Source of the DNA: Halobaculum magnesiiphilum
GTDB taxonomy: Archaea > Halobacteriota > Halobacteria > Halobacteriales > Haloferacaceae
Direction of reading: 5' to 3'
Length of the DNA stretch: 64,000 nucleotides
Assembly: GCF_019823105.1 (NCBI RefSeq)
Contig: NZ_CP081958.1
Span: forward strand, 2,728,001-2,792,000
A program made the translations under genes and the position numbers. The notes under the pieces are model-generated. The model was given only the letters and a program-made list of their open reading frames with translations, made no database searches and was not told the DNA's origin. Below are positions 25,603 through 35,696 of the stretch, one piece after another. Position 1 is the first letter of the stretch. Each line of letters opens with the position of its first letter.

Positions 25603-26166
25603 TCACGCCGGGTCGGCGGTGGAGCTGTCGTGGTCGAGATCGAGGGAGTCGCCGGTGCCGTTGGCGTCCGAGGAGGCCACCTGCCGGATGCGGTCGACGC
25701 CGTCGATCTCGGCGATCGTCTCGACGACCTCGTCGGGGACGAGGTCCTCCCAGCCGTCGCCGCGGATCATGCGATCGCGGAGCTCGCTCCCCTCCAGCAC
25801 CTCCCGGCGGAACATCGGCGAGGAGCGCACCTCGACGCCGGCCTCCTCGAACAGGCGAACCACGAGGGGGTTGTTCGAGTACGCCACGTCGAACTTCGGC
25901 GACATCGACTGGACGTGGCTCACCCACACGGAGTTGCGCTCCAGGTCCTCGATGGGGACCACGTAGGTGGTCAGGTCCAGATCCGCCAGCGCCTTCGTCA
26001 CCATCATGACGCGCTCGCCGGCGGTGAACGGGTTGCGCCGGGTGTGGGAGTCGCCCGCGGAGCCGATACCGAGGACGAGCTCGTCCACCTCGCCGGCGAT
26101 CTCCTCGACCATGTGGTGGTGGCCGTTGTGATACGGCTGGAACCGCCCGATGTAGAACCCCCGCAT
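25603..26166 (-). CDS. nadM: Nicotinamide-nucleotide adenylyltransferase
   Basis: The product forms NAD from NMN and ATP. The N-terminus MRGFYIGRFQPYHNGHHHMV contains the nucleotidyltransferase (T/H)xGH motif as HNGHH. The segment HTRRNPFTAGERVMM and the C-terminal EGSELRDRMIRGDGWEDLVP (equivalent of the ISSTxxR loop) fit archaeal NadM enzymes. After residue 165 comes a short acidic tail. The minus-strand TATA GCTTTTAAAC (26189-26198) gives a leaderless start at 26166. It heads the operon with SAM hydrolase and the TRIC-like gene. Confidence 0.93.
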   Translation of the reverse strand: MRGFYIGRFQPYHNGHHHMVEEIAGEVDELVLGIGSAGDSHTRRNPFTAGERVMMVTKALADLDLTTYVVPIEDLERNSVWVSHVQSMSPKFDVAYSNNPLVVRLFEEAGVEVRSSPMFRREVLEGSELRDRMIRGDGWEDLVPDEVVETIAEIDGVDRIRQVASSDANGTGDSLDLDHDSSTADPA

Positions 26167-26287
26167 GGGTTGACGTATCTCGCGGCGAGTTTAAAAGCCC
26201 GGCGAGTGCCGCGGGCGCCGTGGTCCGTCGGATTCAGCGGCGCTACCGGCGGTTCTAGTTCGGGCAGGGGCGGCTCACAGGGGGAGA

Positions 26288-26297
26288 AAGTATATGA
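26288..26297 (+). promoter_or_regulatory. lonB TATA box
   Basis: AAGTATATGA lies about 40 nt upstream of the chosen ATG, with a second AT tract GTTTTACG (26311-26318) in between; transcription probably starts near 26317, leaving a leader of about 15 nt. Confidence 0.45.
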
Positions 26298-26332
26298 ATC
26301 GACGGACCCTGTTTTACGGTAGCGACGATTCT

Positions 26333-28465
26333 ATGAGCAACGATCGAAACGACAGCCGGGACGGCGGCGATGTCCTGGATCCGGAGGACGCCCCCGCCGA
26401 TCGCGGCCCCGAGTCGAACGGGGCCGACGACGGGCGGTCCGGCGGCACGACCGGCGGCCGGTCGGTCGGCGCCTCCAACGATCCCTCCGACCAGGAGGCC
26501 GACATCGACGACCTCGGGAGCGACGTCGAGATCGACGCCGAGATCGACGAGGAGATCGCCGAGGAGCATCTGCTCGGCGGCCTCCAGATCGACTCGACCG
26601 ACGACATCGAGGTTCCCGACCGACTCGTCGACCAGGTGATCGGGCAGGAACACGCCCGCGACGTGGTGATGAAGGCGGCCAAGCAGCGCCGCCACGTGAT
26701 GATGATCGGCTCGCCCGGGACGGGCAAGTCGATGCTCGCGAAGGCCATGTCCGAGCTGCTCCCGAAGGAGGAGCTGCAGGACGTGCTCGTGTATCACAAC
26801 CCCGACGACGGCAACAACCCGAAGGTGCGGACGGTGCCGTCGGGCAAGGGCGAACAGATCGTCGACGCCCACAAGGAGGAGGCCAGAAAGCGCAACCAGA
26901 TGCGCAGCTTCCTCATGTGGATCATCATCGCGGTGGTGCTGGGCTACTCGCTGCTCGTCGTGAGCAACATCCTGCTGGGCATCCTCGCGGCCGGTATCAT
27001 CTACCTCGCGTTCCGCTACGGCTCGCGCGGCAGCGACTCGATGATCCCGAACCTCCTCGTCAACAACGCCGACGAGAAGTCGGCACCCTTCGAGGACGCA
27101 ACCGGCGCCCACGCCGGCGCGCTGCTGGGCGACGTGCGTCACGACCCGTTCCAGTCCGGCGGGATGGAGACGCCGAGCCACGACCGCGTCGAGGCCGGCG
27201 CCATCCACAAGGCGAACAAGGGCGTGCTGTTCGTCGACGAGATCAACACCCTCGACATCCGCTCTCAGCAGAAGCTGATGACCGCGATCCAGGAGGGCGA
27301 GTTCTCCATCACCGGCCAGTCCGAGCGCTCCTCGGGCGCGATGGTCCAGACGGAGCCCGTCCCGACGGACTTCATCATGATCGCGGCGGGGAACCTCGAC
27401 GCGATGGAGAACATGCACCCCGCGCTGCGCTCGCGCATCAAGGGGTACGGCTACGAGGTCTACATGGACGACACCATCGAGGACACCCCCGAGATGCGCC
27501 GCAAGTACGCCCGCTTCGTGGCCCAGGAGGTCGCCAAGGACGGCCGGCTGCCGGCGTTCAGCGAGGAGGCCATCGAGGAGGTCATCCTCACCGCCCGCCG
27601 CCGCGCCGGTCGGAAGGGCCACCTCACGCTGGAGCTGCGGAACCTCGGCGGGCTGGTCCGCGTCTCGGGCGACATCGCCCGCGGCGAGGACGCCGAGCGC
27701 GTCACTCGCGACCACGTACTCCAGGCGAAGGGCCGCTCGCGCTCCATCGAGCAGCAGCTCGCCGACGACTACATCGAGCGCCGCAAGGACTACGAGCTGC
27801 AGGTCGCCGACGGCTACCAGGTCGGCCGCGTGAACGGTCTCGCCGTCATGGGCGAGGACTCGGGCATCATGCTCCCGGTCATGGCCGAGGTCACCCCCTC
27901 GCAGGGGCCCGGCCAGGTGATCGCCACCGGCCAGCTCCAGGAGATGGCCGAGGAGGCCGTCCAGAACGTCTCGGCGATCATCAAGAAGTTCTCCGACGAG
28001 GACATCACCGAGAAGGACATCCACATCCAGTTCGTCCAGACGGGCCAACAGGGCGTCGACGGCGACTCGGCGTCCATCACGGTCGCCACCGCCGTCATCT
28101 CCGCGCTGGAGAACGTGGGCGTCGACCAGAACCTCGCGATGACGGGCTCGCTGTCGGTCCGGGGCGACGTGCTCCCGGTCGGCGGCGTCACCCACAAGAT
28201 CGAGGCCGCGGCCAAGTCCGGCTGCGACACGGTCATCATCCCGAAGGCGAACGAGCAGGACGTGATGATCGAGGACGAGTACAAGGAGATGGTCGAGATC
28301 ATCCCGGTCGAGCACATCTCGGAGGTGCTCGACATCGCGCTGGAGGGCGAGCCCGAGAAGGACTCGCTCGTCGACCGCCTCAAGAGCATCACCGGCTCCG
28401 CGCTGGAGAAGACCGGCGAGGGCGCCGGCACCGGCCGCGGACCGACCAGCCCCAGCCCGCAGTAA
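26333..28465 (+). CDS. lonB: Membrane-bound ATP-dependent protease LonB
   Basis: A 710-residue archaeal LonB. The acidic N-terminus (about 75 residues) is followed by the AAA+ domain with Walker A GSPGTGKS at about 126-133 and VLFVDEINTLDI as Walker B. Two transmembrane helices (SFLMWIIIAVVLGYSLLVV and the following ILLGILAAGIIYLAF, about 195-230) are inserted into the ATPase domain, as in the family. The C-terminal protease domain has the Ser-Lys dyad, Ser579 in VDGDSASITVA and Lys622 in GGVTHKIEAA. It degrades misfolded and regulatory membrane-proximal proteins and is essential in studied haloarchaea. Confidence 0.96.
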   Translation: MSNDRNDSRDGGDVLDPEDAPADRGPESNGADDGRSGGTTGGRSVGASNDPSDQEADIDDLGSDVEIDAEIDEEIAEEHLLGGLQIDSTDDIEVPDRLVDQVIGQEHARDVVMKAAKQRRHVMMIGSPGTGKSMLAKAMSELLPKEELQDVLVYHNPDDGNNPKVRTVPSGKGEQIVDAHKEEARKRNQMRSFLMWIIIAVVLGYSLLVVSNILLGILAAGIIYLAFRYGSRGSDSMIPNLLVNNADEKSAPFEDATGAHAGALLGDVRHDPFQSGGMETPSHDRVEAGAIHKANKGVLFVDEINTLDIRSQQKLMTAIQEGEFSITGQSERSSGAMVQTEPVPTDFIMIAAGNLDAMENMHPALRSRIKGYGYEVYMDDTIEDTPEMRRKYARFVAQEVAKDGRLPAFSEEAIEEVILTARRRAGRKGHLTLELRNLGGLVRVSGDIARGEDAERVTRDHVLQAKGRSRSIEQQLADDYIERRKDYELQVADGYQVGRVNGLAVMGEDSGIMLPVMAEVTPSQGPGQVIATGQLQEMAEEAVQNVSAIIKKFSDEDITEKDIHIQFVQTGQQGVDGDSASITVATAVISALENVGVDQNLAMTGSLSVRGDVLPVGGVTHKIEAAAKSGCDTVIIPKANEQDVMIEDEYKEMVEIIPVEHISEVLDIALEGEPEKDSLVDRLKSITGSALEKTGEGAGTGRGPTSPSPQ

Positions 28466-28474
28466 CGACCCGAC

Positions 28475-29461
28475 GTGACGCGCTGGACGGCGTTCGCGGG
28501 GCTGGCGACCGTCGTCCTGCTTCTCCTCTTGGGCCTCGCGCGGCTATCCGAGGCACAGTTCGCACCCGTCGACGAGCCGGCGGCTCGCGGCGGCGACCGT
28601 TACGGCGACGGCAACGCTGACCGCGCCACAGGTGCCACGGGTGGGACCGACACCGCGCCGGAAACTCACGGGCCCACGGCGACTTCGTCACGTCCGGAGA
28701 CGCCGTCACGTCCGGAGACGCCGTCACGTCCGGAGACGCCGTCACACCCGGCGACGACTCCCGACGCGGACCGGTCGCTGTCGGCGCCCGAGCGCAGCCC
28801 CGTCGCCGCCGCGGAGGCGGAGGCGTCGCTGTCGGCGGGCGTGTTGCTGGCGAACGTCGCGCTCTCGCAGGGCGTCTTCGGCGCGATGCTCGTCGCCGCC
28901 GCGGTGTGGGCCGACGTGCCGGCCGCGGCGCTGGGGCTCGTCCCGGCGGCGACGCCCCCGGACCTTGCGCTGGGCGTCGGTCTCGGTGTCGCGCTGTGGC
29001 TCGCCAGCGAGGCGGGCGGCCGGTTCGCCGAGCGGGTCGGGATCGAGGTGAACGAGGCGCTGCGTGGCGCGCTCGCGCCCGACACGCTCGCGGGCTGGGC
29101 GATCCTGTTGCTCGCCGTGTTGCCGACGGTCGCACTGTTCGAGGAGTTCCTCTTTCGGGCCGTGCTCGTCGGCGCCTTCGGCGTCGGCTTGGACGCGCCG
29201 GCGTGGCTGCCGGCGGGTGTCGCGGGCGTCGACCCGTGGCCGTGGCTGCTCGCGGTCGGCTCGTCGCTCGCGTTCGCGCTCGGCCACGGCGCGCAGGGGC
29301 GGGCGGGGATCGTCGCCACCGGGGCGCTGGGGTTCGTGCTCGCGGGGGCGTTCGTCCTCACCGGGAGCTTCGCGCTCGTCGCCGTCGCCCACTACCTCGT
29401 GAACGCGCTCACGCTGGTCGTCCACGAGTTCGACCCCGCCGCCATCGGCGTCCGCCGGTAG
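28475..29461 (+). CDS. CPBP-family intramembrane metalloprotease
   Basis: A 328-residue membrane protein with one N-terminal hydrophobic segment (FAGLATVVLLLLLGLARL), a long Thr/Pro/Glu spacer containing a tandem repeat, then about six further transmembrane segments. The CPBP/Abi motifs are present: LFEEFLFRAVL (EExxxR, about residue 224), SSLAFALGHGAQ (FxxxH) and VAVAHYLVNAL (HxxxN). Relatives include CAAX prenyl proteases and bacteriocin-immunity proteins. The GTG start lies 9 nt after the lonB stop, so the gene may be read from the lonB transcript. Confidence 0.88.
   Translation: MTRWTAFAGLATVVLLLLLGLARLSEAQFAPVDEPAARGGDRYGDGNADRATGATGGTDTAPETHGPTATSSRPETPSRPETPSRPETPSHPATTPDADRSLSAPERSPVAAAEAEASLSAGVLLANVALSQGVFGAMLVAAAVWADVPAAALGLVPAATPPDLALGVGLGVALWLASEAGGRFAERVGIEVNEALRGALAPDTLAGWAILLLAVLPTVALFEEFLFRAVLVGAFGVGLDAPAWLPAGVAGVDPWPWLLAVGSSLAFALGHGAQGRAGIVATGALGFVLAGAFVLTGSFALVAVAHYLVNALTLVVHEFDPAAIGVRR
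28687..28740 (+). repeat. Three perfect 18-bp tandem repeats inside the CPBP gene
   Basis: The unit gtcacgtccggagacgcc occurs three times without mismatch, coding for the hexapeptide SRPETP. It adds a Pro-rich spacer between the first transmembrane segment and the CPBP domain, and length may vary between strains. Confidence 0.9.
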
Positions 29462-29492
29462 CTCTTTGTCCCGTGCTCGCCGCCTTCGATCC

Positions 29493-29966
29493 ATGAGCGA
29501 CGTTGACAACCACGCGTGGGACATGGCCGCGGAGGCGGAGGCCGACGTGGAGGTGCTGAGCATAGACGAGGCCCACGAGGAGTGGCAGATGATCGGAGGC
29601 GAGGACGGCGAAAACGACGACGGGAGCACCGACGACGCCGCGGACGATCCGGACACGTACTACCTCGACGTGCGCGACGTGCGCGAGCGGTGGATCGAGG
29701 GCGCGATCCCCGACGACACGCACGCCCCGCGCGGGATGTTGGAGTTCTGGGCGGACCCCGAGACGGAGTACTACCGCGACTACTTCGAGACGGACCGCCG
29801 GTTCGTGTTGTACTGCAACGAGGGCGGCCGGTCGGCGCTGGCGGCGAAGGCGCTGCGCGACATGGGGTTCGCGGACGTGGCCCACGTCGAGGGCGGCTTC
29901 ACCGCGTGGCAGGAGGCGGGGTACGAGCAGGCCGACGTGGAGCAGCCGGACTACTCGGACCGGTAA
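29493..29966 (+). CDS. Rhodanese-like sulfurtransferase domain protein
   Basis: A 157-residue single rhodanese domain. The catalytic loop is present as VLYCNEGGRSALAAKALRDM, with Cys at about residue 109, and the domain ends with the usual HVEGGFTAWQEAGYE. The strand YYLDVRDVRERWIEGAIPDD carries the conserved D-R-xx-x-GxI pattern. A disordered acidic insert lies near residues 35-50. A TATA-like CTCTTTGTC (29462-29470) is 28 nt before the ATG. Its sulfur acceptor is unknown. Confidence 0.9.
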   Translation: MSDVDNHAWDMAAEAEADVEVLSIDEAHEEWQMIGGEDGENDDGSTDDAADDPDTYYLDVRDVRERWIEGAIPDDTHAPRGMLEFWADPETEYYRDYFETDRRFVLYCNEGGRSALAAKALRDMGFADVAHVEGGFTAWQEAGYEQADVEQPDYSDR

Positions 29967-30044
29967 CTCCCGCGTCGGACGGACGGCGGACGATCGGCGG
30001 ACGGCGACGCCACGCTTACCTACGTCCCGGCCGCGTCCTGTGGT

Positions 30045-30392
30045 ATGCACGCGTCGAAGCGGAGCGTCGACCTGTCGACCGGGGCGGCGGTGTTCCTCGC
30101 CTGCGCGGCGGTCGTCGCCGGCGTCGGCGGCTGGTACCGCGGGACCGTCCCGGTCGACATGGCCGTCGGGGCGGGAATGCTCGCCGTCGGCGTCCTCGCG
30201 AGCCAGCGGACCATGTGGCTGCACGGCTCGCCCACCGAAGCCGGCGCGCTCTCGAACGCCGGGCTGTTCGCGCTCGCGACGGGCGCGAAGATCGGCGGCG
30301 TCGACCTCGGGATCGCCCCGATGGAGACCGCGGGCGAGGCGCTGTTTCTCATCGCCATCGCGTACTACCTCGTCCGCGCGTACGGTCGCTGA
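30045..30392 (+). CDS. Small haloarchaeal membrane protein of unknown function
   Basis: A 115-residue protein with three or four hydrophobic segments (AAVFLACAAVVAGVGGWY, MAVGAGMLAVGVLA, ALSNAGLFALATGAKI, and FLIAIAYYLVRAYGR at the C-terminus). No catalytic motif is visible. The TATA-like CGCTTACCT (30013-30021) is 28 nt upstream of the ATG. No neighbour suggests a role. Confidence 0.75.
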   Translation: MHASKRSVDLSTGAAVFLACAAVVAGVGGWYRGTVPVDMAVGAGMLAVGVLASQRTMWLHGSPTEAGALSNAGLFALATGAKIGGVDLGIAPMETAGEALFLIAIAYYLVRAYGR

Positions 30393-30492
30393 CGGTCGAA
30401 CGCCGGCCGAGAATCGACCGAACATTGACCACCGACCGAGCACCGTCCGACCTCCGGCCGATCATGCCCCCACCGGCCGACCGCCCTCTCGC

Positions 30493-30984
30493 TCAGAACG
30501 ACTGAATTCCCTCGATCTCCCTGAGCCGAGCGGCCACCGCGCCGGGCGTCGCGCCCCCGACGTCGCGGACGCGGTGATCCGGGATGACGATCGGGATCGG
30601 GTTCGCACGGAGGGCCTCCCGGGCGGCCTCCAGGTCGGCCTCGTCCTCGTGATCGAGGTCGGCGGTCATCTTCACGACCCGCGCGAGGTCGACCGACTCG
30701 CCGTACGGGACGTTGCGAACCGACTCCAGCACCGACCGTCGGTCGGTGGGGACGGTGATGGCGACCTCGACGTCGGCGAAGTCGTCCTCGGCGCCGGCGA
30801 GGTACTCGCCGATCCGGTCCAACAGCGGGTGGTCGCCGTCGGCGTCCGACGGGAGGGTCTCCGGAAACGAGACGGAGATGAGCCGCCCGCTCGCGGTTCC
30901 CAGTTCCACCGCACGGTCGATCGCGTCGAAGCGGCGCCCGAACACGCCGGTGTCCCCCGGGCCGCCGCCGATGGTCGCAGCCAT
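30493..30984 (-). CDS. MGMT-fold (Ogt/Ada C-terminal) protein with catalytic Cys replaced by Asp
   Basis: A 163-residue homolog of O6-alkylguanine-DNA alkyltransferase. The DNA-binding helix-turn-helix region starts NVPYGESVDLARVVKM, and the active-site stretch reads ANPIPIVIPDHRVRD, where normal enzymes have PCHRV. The alkyl-accepting Cys is Asp136 (codon at 30577-30579). It therefore cannot repair by methyl transfer and may act like alkyltransferase-like (ATL) proteins, which have Trp or Ala here and flag lesions for excision repair. A minus-strand TATA ATTGAAGC (31009-31016) supports the ATG at 30984. Confidence 0.8.
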   Translation of the reverse strand: MAATIGGGPGDTGVFGRRFDAIDRAVELGTASGRLISVSFPETLPSDADGDHPLLDRIGEYLAGAEDDFADVEVAITVPTDRRSVLESVRNVPYGESVDLARVVKMTADLDHEDEADLEAAREALRANPIPIVIPDHRVRDVGGATPGAVAARLREIEGIQSF

Positions 30985-31172
30985 ATCCGATCGAACGCGA
31001 CGACGACGCTTCAATCCCGCCCGTCGCGGTCGCCGTCGGCGAGCGGATCGGGGGGCCGATGCCGAGCAGATCGCGGGGTCGACGGCGATCCGACGCGGGA
31101 CCGACAGCGCCGGCGACCGAGCCGGCGACGACCCCCGACGCCCACCGAATCTTCGCCCCCACCGACGCAACA

Positions 31173-31180
31173 CTTTTGAA
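31173..31180 (+). promoter_or_regulatory. trpCBA promoter
   Basis: CTTTTGAA lies about 30 nt upstream of the trpC ATG and gives an essentially leaderless trp operon transcript. The approximately 190 bp to the left of it hold no gene. Confidence 0.5.
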
Positions 31181-31205
31181 CGAAAGCGCCCACTGATGTA
31201 CATAG

Positions 31206-32008
31206 ATGAACACACGATCCGAGGAGCTCGCGCCGGCGGTGCGATCGATCCTCGAGGCCGCGAGCGAGCGGTCCGGCGGCGACGAGCGCGTGTCCGTCGA
31301 CGCGCGGTCGCTGTCGGAGGCGTTCGCGGCCGCGGAGGCCGACGGGCGCGTCCCGGTGATCGCCGAGGTGAAGCCGACGAGCCCGACGACCGACGGCGCG
31401 CGCGACGACGACCCGGTCGCGCTGGCGGCGTCGATGGTCGAGGGCGGCGCCGCGGCACTGTCGGTGCTGACCGAACCGGAGCACTTCGACGGCTCCGTCG
31501 AGAACCTGACGCGCGTCCGTGAGGCGGTCGACGTGCCCGTGTTACGGAAGGACTTCATCGTCCGCGAGGACCAGCTCGACGCCGCGGAGGCGGACCTGGT
31601 GCTCCTCATCGCGCGGTTCGTCGGCGACGACCTCGCCGACCTGGTCGAGGCCGCGCGCGACCGGGGCTTCCAGCCGCTCGTCGAGGTTCACACGCGCGAG
31701 GAACTCGCCGCGGCGCTGGCGGCCGGCGCGGAGCTGATCGGCGTCAACAACCGCGACCTGGGGAGGCTGGAGGTCGACCTCTCGACGTTCGAGTCGGTCG
31801 CGCCCGAGGTGCCCGACCGGGTGACGGTGATCGCCGAATCGGGGATCACGACGCCCGCGGACGCCCGACGGATGCGCGAGGCCGGGGCGGACGGGCTGCT
31901 CATCGGCTCCGCGATCATGGATTCCGAGGGGGAGGACGCGTCCGGTACCGGCGGCGACGTTTCTGCCAACACCCGTCGGTTTACGGCCGCGGAGTCCGAG
32001 GAGGAGGT

Positions 32009-32012
<4 letters not shown>
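31206..32012 (+). CDS. trpC: Indole-3-glycerol phosphate synthase
   Basis: The product closes the indole ring in tryptophan synthesis. The 268-residue TIM barrel has [16 protein letters not shown] (with the catalytic Lys of strand 2), [38 protein letters not shown] (second Lys), [20 protein letters not shown] and [18 protein letters not shown]. The final 25 residues are acidic. It overlaps trpB by 4 nt (ATGA), indicating translational coupling in a trpC-trpB-trpA operon. Confidence 0.97.
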
Positions 32013-33297
<1,285 letters not shown>

Positions 33298-33301
<4 letters not shown>

Positions 33302-34191
33302 CGATGGCGGAGGACCGCCGCGGCGACGCCGGCGACGACCGGTCGGCCGGCGACCCCGTCGCCGACGCGTTCGCCGACGGCCCGGCGTTCGTCCCGTACC
33401 TCGCCGTCGGCGACCCCGATTACGAGTCGTCGCTCGCGTACGTCGAGGCGCTCGCCGAGGGTGGCGCCGACGTGATCGAGCTCGGGCTCCCGTTCTCCGA
33501 GCCCATCGCCGAGGGACCGACGATCCAGAACGCCGTCGCGCGCGCCCTGGAGGCGGGGATGACGCCGACGCGCTTCTTCGAGTTCGTCGAGGATCTCGAC
33601 GTGGACGTGCCGCTCGTCTGCATGACGTACTACAACCTGATCTACCAGTTCGGTTCCGGGCAGGGCCCGCGCCCGTTCGTCGAGAGGGCCGCCGAGGTGG
33701 GCATCTCGGGGTTCGTCGTCCCGGACCTCCCGGCCGAGGAGGCCGGGCCGCTCCGGGAGGCCTGCGACGAGTTCGGCCTTCACCTGATCTCCATCGTCGC
33801 GCCCACGACCGACAAGGAGCGCCTGGAGAAACTCGTCGAGGTGTCCTCGGGGTACGTCTACGTGCAGGCCCGCCTCGGCGTCACCGGCGCGTCGTCGTCG
33901 GTGTCCGACCGGACCGGCGAGTCGCTCGCGCGCCTCTCGGACGTGGACCTCCCGAAGGCGGTCGGGTTCGGCATCTCCTCGGGGGAGCAGGCCGCGACGA
34001 TCGTCGAGGCGGGCGCCGACGGGATCATCGTCGGCTCGGCGCTGGTGGACATCGTCGCCGAGGGCCACGAGCGGGGCGAATCGACCGAGGCGGTCGCCGA
34101 CCGACTCGAAACGAAGGCACGCGAACTGAAGCGGGGCGCGCTCGACGGGTACGGGCGACGGACGCCGGCACCCGAAGGTACTTCCGATTGA
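33298..34191 (+). CDS. trpA: Tryptophan synthase alpha subunit
   Basis: It cleaves indole-3-glycerol phosphate and passes indole to TrpB. The 297-residue barrel has the catalytic Glu in [51 protein letters not shown] and [20 protein letters not shown]. In the first motif the common LGxPFSDP Asp is Glu (SEP), a minor haloarchaeal variation. The GTG at 33298 overlaps the trpB stop; the ATG at 33304 is the alternative start. Confidence 0.96.
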
Positions 34192-34235
34192 GTCGTTCGC
34201 AAGCCATTTACTCCCGATCACGCCATACCACACCA

Positions 34236-35033
34236 ATGGAACACGCCGGACTCGCCGCACGCATGGATCGCATCTCCACCGACGACCGAATCCTCATGGT
34301 CCCGATGGACCACGGGATCACGCTCGGGCCGGTACGGGGGCTCAAGGACATCGAGGGGACCATCGACGCCGTCACCCGCGGGGGCGCCGACGCGGTACTC
34401 ACCCAGAAGGGGATCGCCCCGCGCGTCCACGCCAACCTCAACGGCGCGGGCTACGTCGTCCACCTGAACGCCGGAACCTCGATCGGACCGGACAGCAACG
34501 ACAAACGCCCCACCGGTACCGTCAAGGGTGCCATCCGCTCGGGCGCCGACGCCGTCTCGATGCATATCAACGTCGGCTCGGACTACGAGCCGGGACAGAT
34601 GACGTTCCTCTCGGAGCTGTGTGAGGAGGCGGCCGACTACGGCGTGCCCGTGCTCGCGATGGCGTACGCTCGCGGCGCCAACCTCGCAGGCGACGATCCC
34701 GAGCACGACGCCGAGAACCTCGCGCACGCCGTCCGCCTGGCCGAGGAGTGCGGAGCCGACCTCGTGAAGACGGCGTACTCGGGCGACTCCGCGAGCTTCG
34801 AGCACGTCTGTGAGTCCACCCGACTGCCGGTCATCATCGCCGGCGGGTCGCCCTCGGGCGACCTCCGGACGCTGAAGGACGTGCGCGGCGCGATGGACGC
34901 CGGCGCCGCCGGCGTCTCGATGGGCCGCACCATCTTCCAGCACGACGACCCCGAGGCGATGACCGCGGCGGTCTCGGCGGTCGTCCACGAGGACGCCGAC
35001 GCCGAGGACGCCCTGTCGGCGTCGGGGCTGTAG
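34236..35033 (+). CDS. 2-amino-3,7-dideoxy-D-threo-hept-6-ulosonate synthase (class I aldolase family)
   Basis: The 265-residue class I aldolase-type barrel starts the archaeal alternative shikimate route, which avoids DAHP synthase. It has LMVPMDHGITLGPVRGL, VLTQKGIAPRVHAN, VSMHINVGSDYEPGQM, and the Schiff-base Lys in ADLVKTAYSGDSASFEHV. Class I fructose-bisphosphate aldolase is the other possibility; the nearby 3-dehydroquinate synthase II gene favours the aromatic role (AroA'). A TATA-like CATTTACTC (34205-34213) lies 28 nt before the ATG, so it has its own promoter after trpA. Confidence 0.9.
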   Translation: MEHAGLAARMDRISTDDRILMVPMDHGITLGPVRGLKDIEGTIDAVTRGGADAVLTQKGIAPRVHANLNGAGYVVHLNAGTSIGPDSNDKRPTGTVKGAIRSGADAVSMHINVGSDYEPGQMTFLSELCEEAADYGVPVLAMAYARGANLAGDDPEHDAENLAHAVRLAEECGADLVKTAYSGDSASFEHVCESTRLPVIIAGGSPSGDLRTLKDVRGAMDAGAAGVSMGRTIFQHDDPEAMTAAVSAVVHEDADAEDALSASGL

Positions 35034-35116
35034 GACCGCCCACGGGACGCTCGGGTCGCCACCGCCGTCTCGTCGGGTGCTCGTCCGGTTCTCGGCCGCA
35101 CTCGGTCGGTGCCCGG

Positions 35117-35123
35117 TTTTTTT
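35117..35123 (+). terminator. T-tract downstream of the ADH synthase gene
   Basis: A run of T residues about 85 nt after the stop codon in an otherwise GC-rich region could terminate transcription in archaeal fashion. It could equally serve as an upstream promoter element for the next gene. Confidence 0.35.
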
Positions 35124-35202
35124 GTCCCCGCAGCTATCCTTGTGAGCGGATGGCACCCAGACGAGCGCGCGTCCCGAGCCGTGATACGGAGGGATCCGTC
35201 CC

Positions 35203-35616
35203 GTGAACTACGTGTTCTGGGCGGTGGTGGCGATGGCGTGTTACTCGTTCGCGTTCCTGTTCATGAAGCTCGCGATGCACGACCTGCCCGCGTTCACCGT
35301 CATGCCGATCGCGGTCGTGACGCTGGCGGTGGGAGCGACGACCGTGACGGCCCTGTTCGGCGGCTGGTCGCTTCCCTCGGTGCGCAGCCTGCCGGTCGTG
35401 TTCGCCCTCGCGGCGGGGGTCTGTCTCGTCGGCGCCGTCGTCGGGTACTTCCGGGCGCTCTCGACCGGCCCCGTCAGCGTCGTCGTCCCGATCTTCGGGA
35501 TGTTCCTCGTCGGGGGCACGCTCCTCGGCATCGTCGTGTTGGGGGAGGGCGTGACGGCGAGGAAGGTCCTCGGCATCGCGTTCGGGGCCGTCGCGATCGT
35601 TCTCATCGCCACCTGA
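35203..35616 (+). CDS. EamA/DMT-superfamily half-size membrane transporter
   Basis: A 137-residue membrane protein with about five hydrophobic segments. The opening VFWAVVAMACYSFAFLFMKL and the closing LGEGVTARKVLGIAFGAVAI match one EamA repeat, the half-size form that resembles small multidrug-resistance transporters and would dimerise. The GTG start is supported by GGAGGG (35188-35193) with a 9-nt spacing. Cargo is unknown. It lies between two shikimate genes, but nothing shows that it takes part in that pathway. Confidence 0.82.
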   Translation: MNYVFWAVVAMACYSFAFLFMKLAMHDLPAFTVMPIAVVTLAVGATTVTALFGGWSLPSVRSLPVVFALAAGVCLVGAVVGYFRALSTGPVSVVVPIFGMFLVGGTLLGIVVLGEGVTARKVLGIAFGAVAIVLIAT

Positions 35617-35696
35617 GTCCGGGCCCGTCTCGTTTCGTGTCGCCCCCCGTCGCCGTATCCGCCAACTTGAAGCGCCGTCCACGATAGCGACCGACA

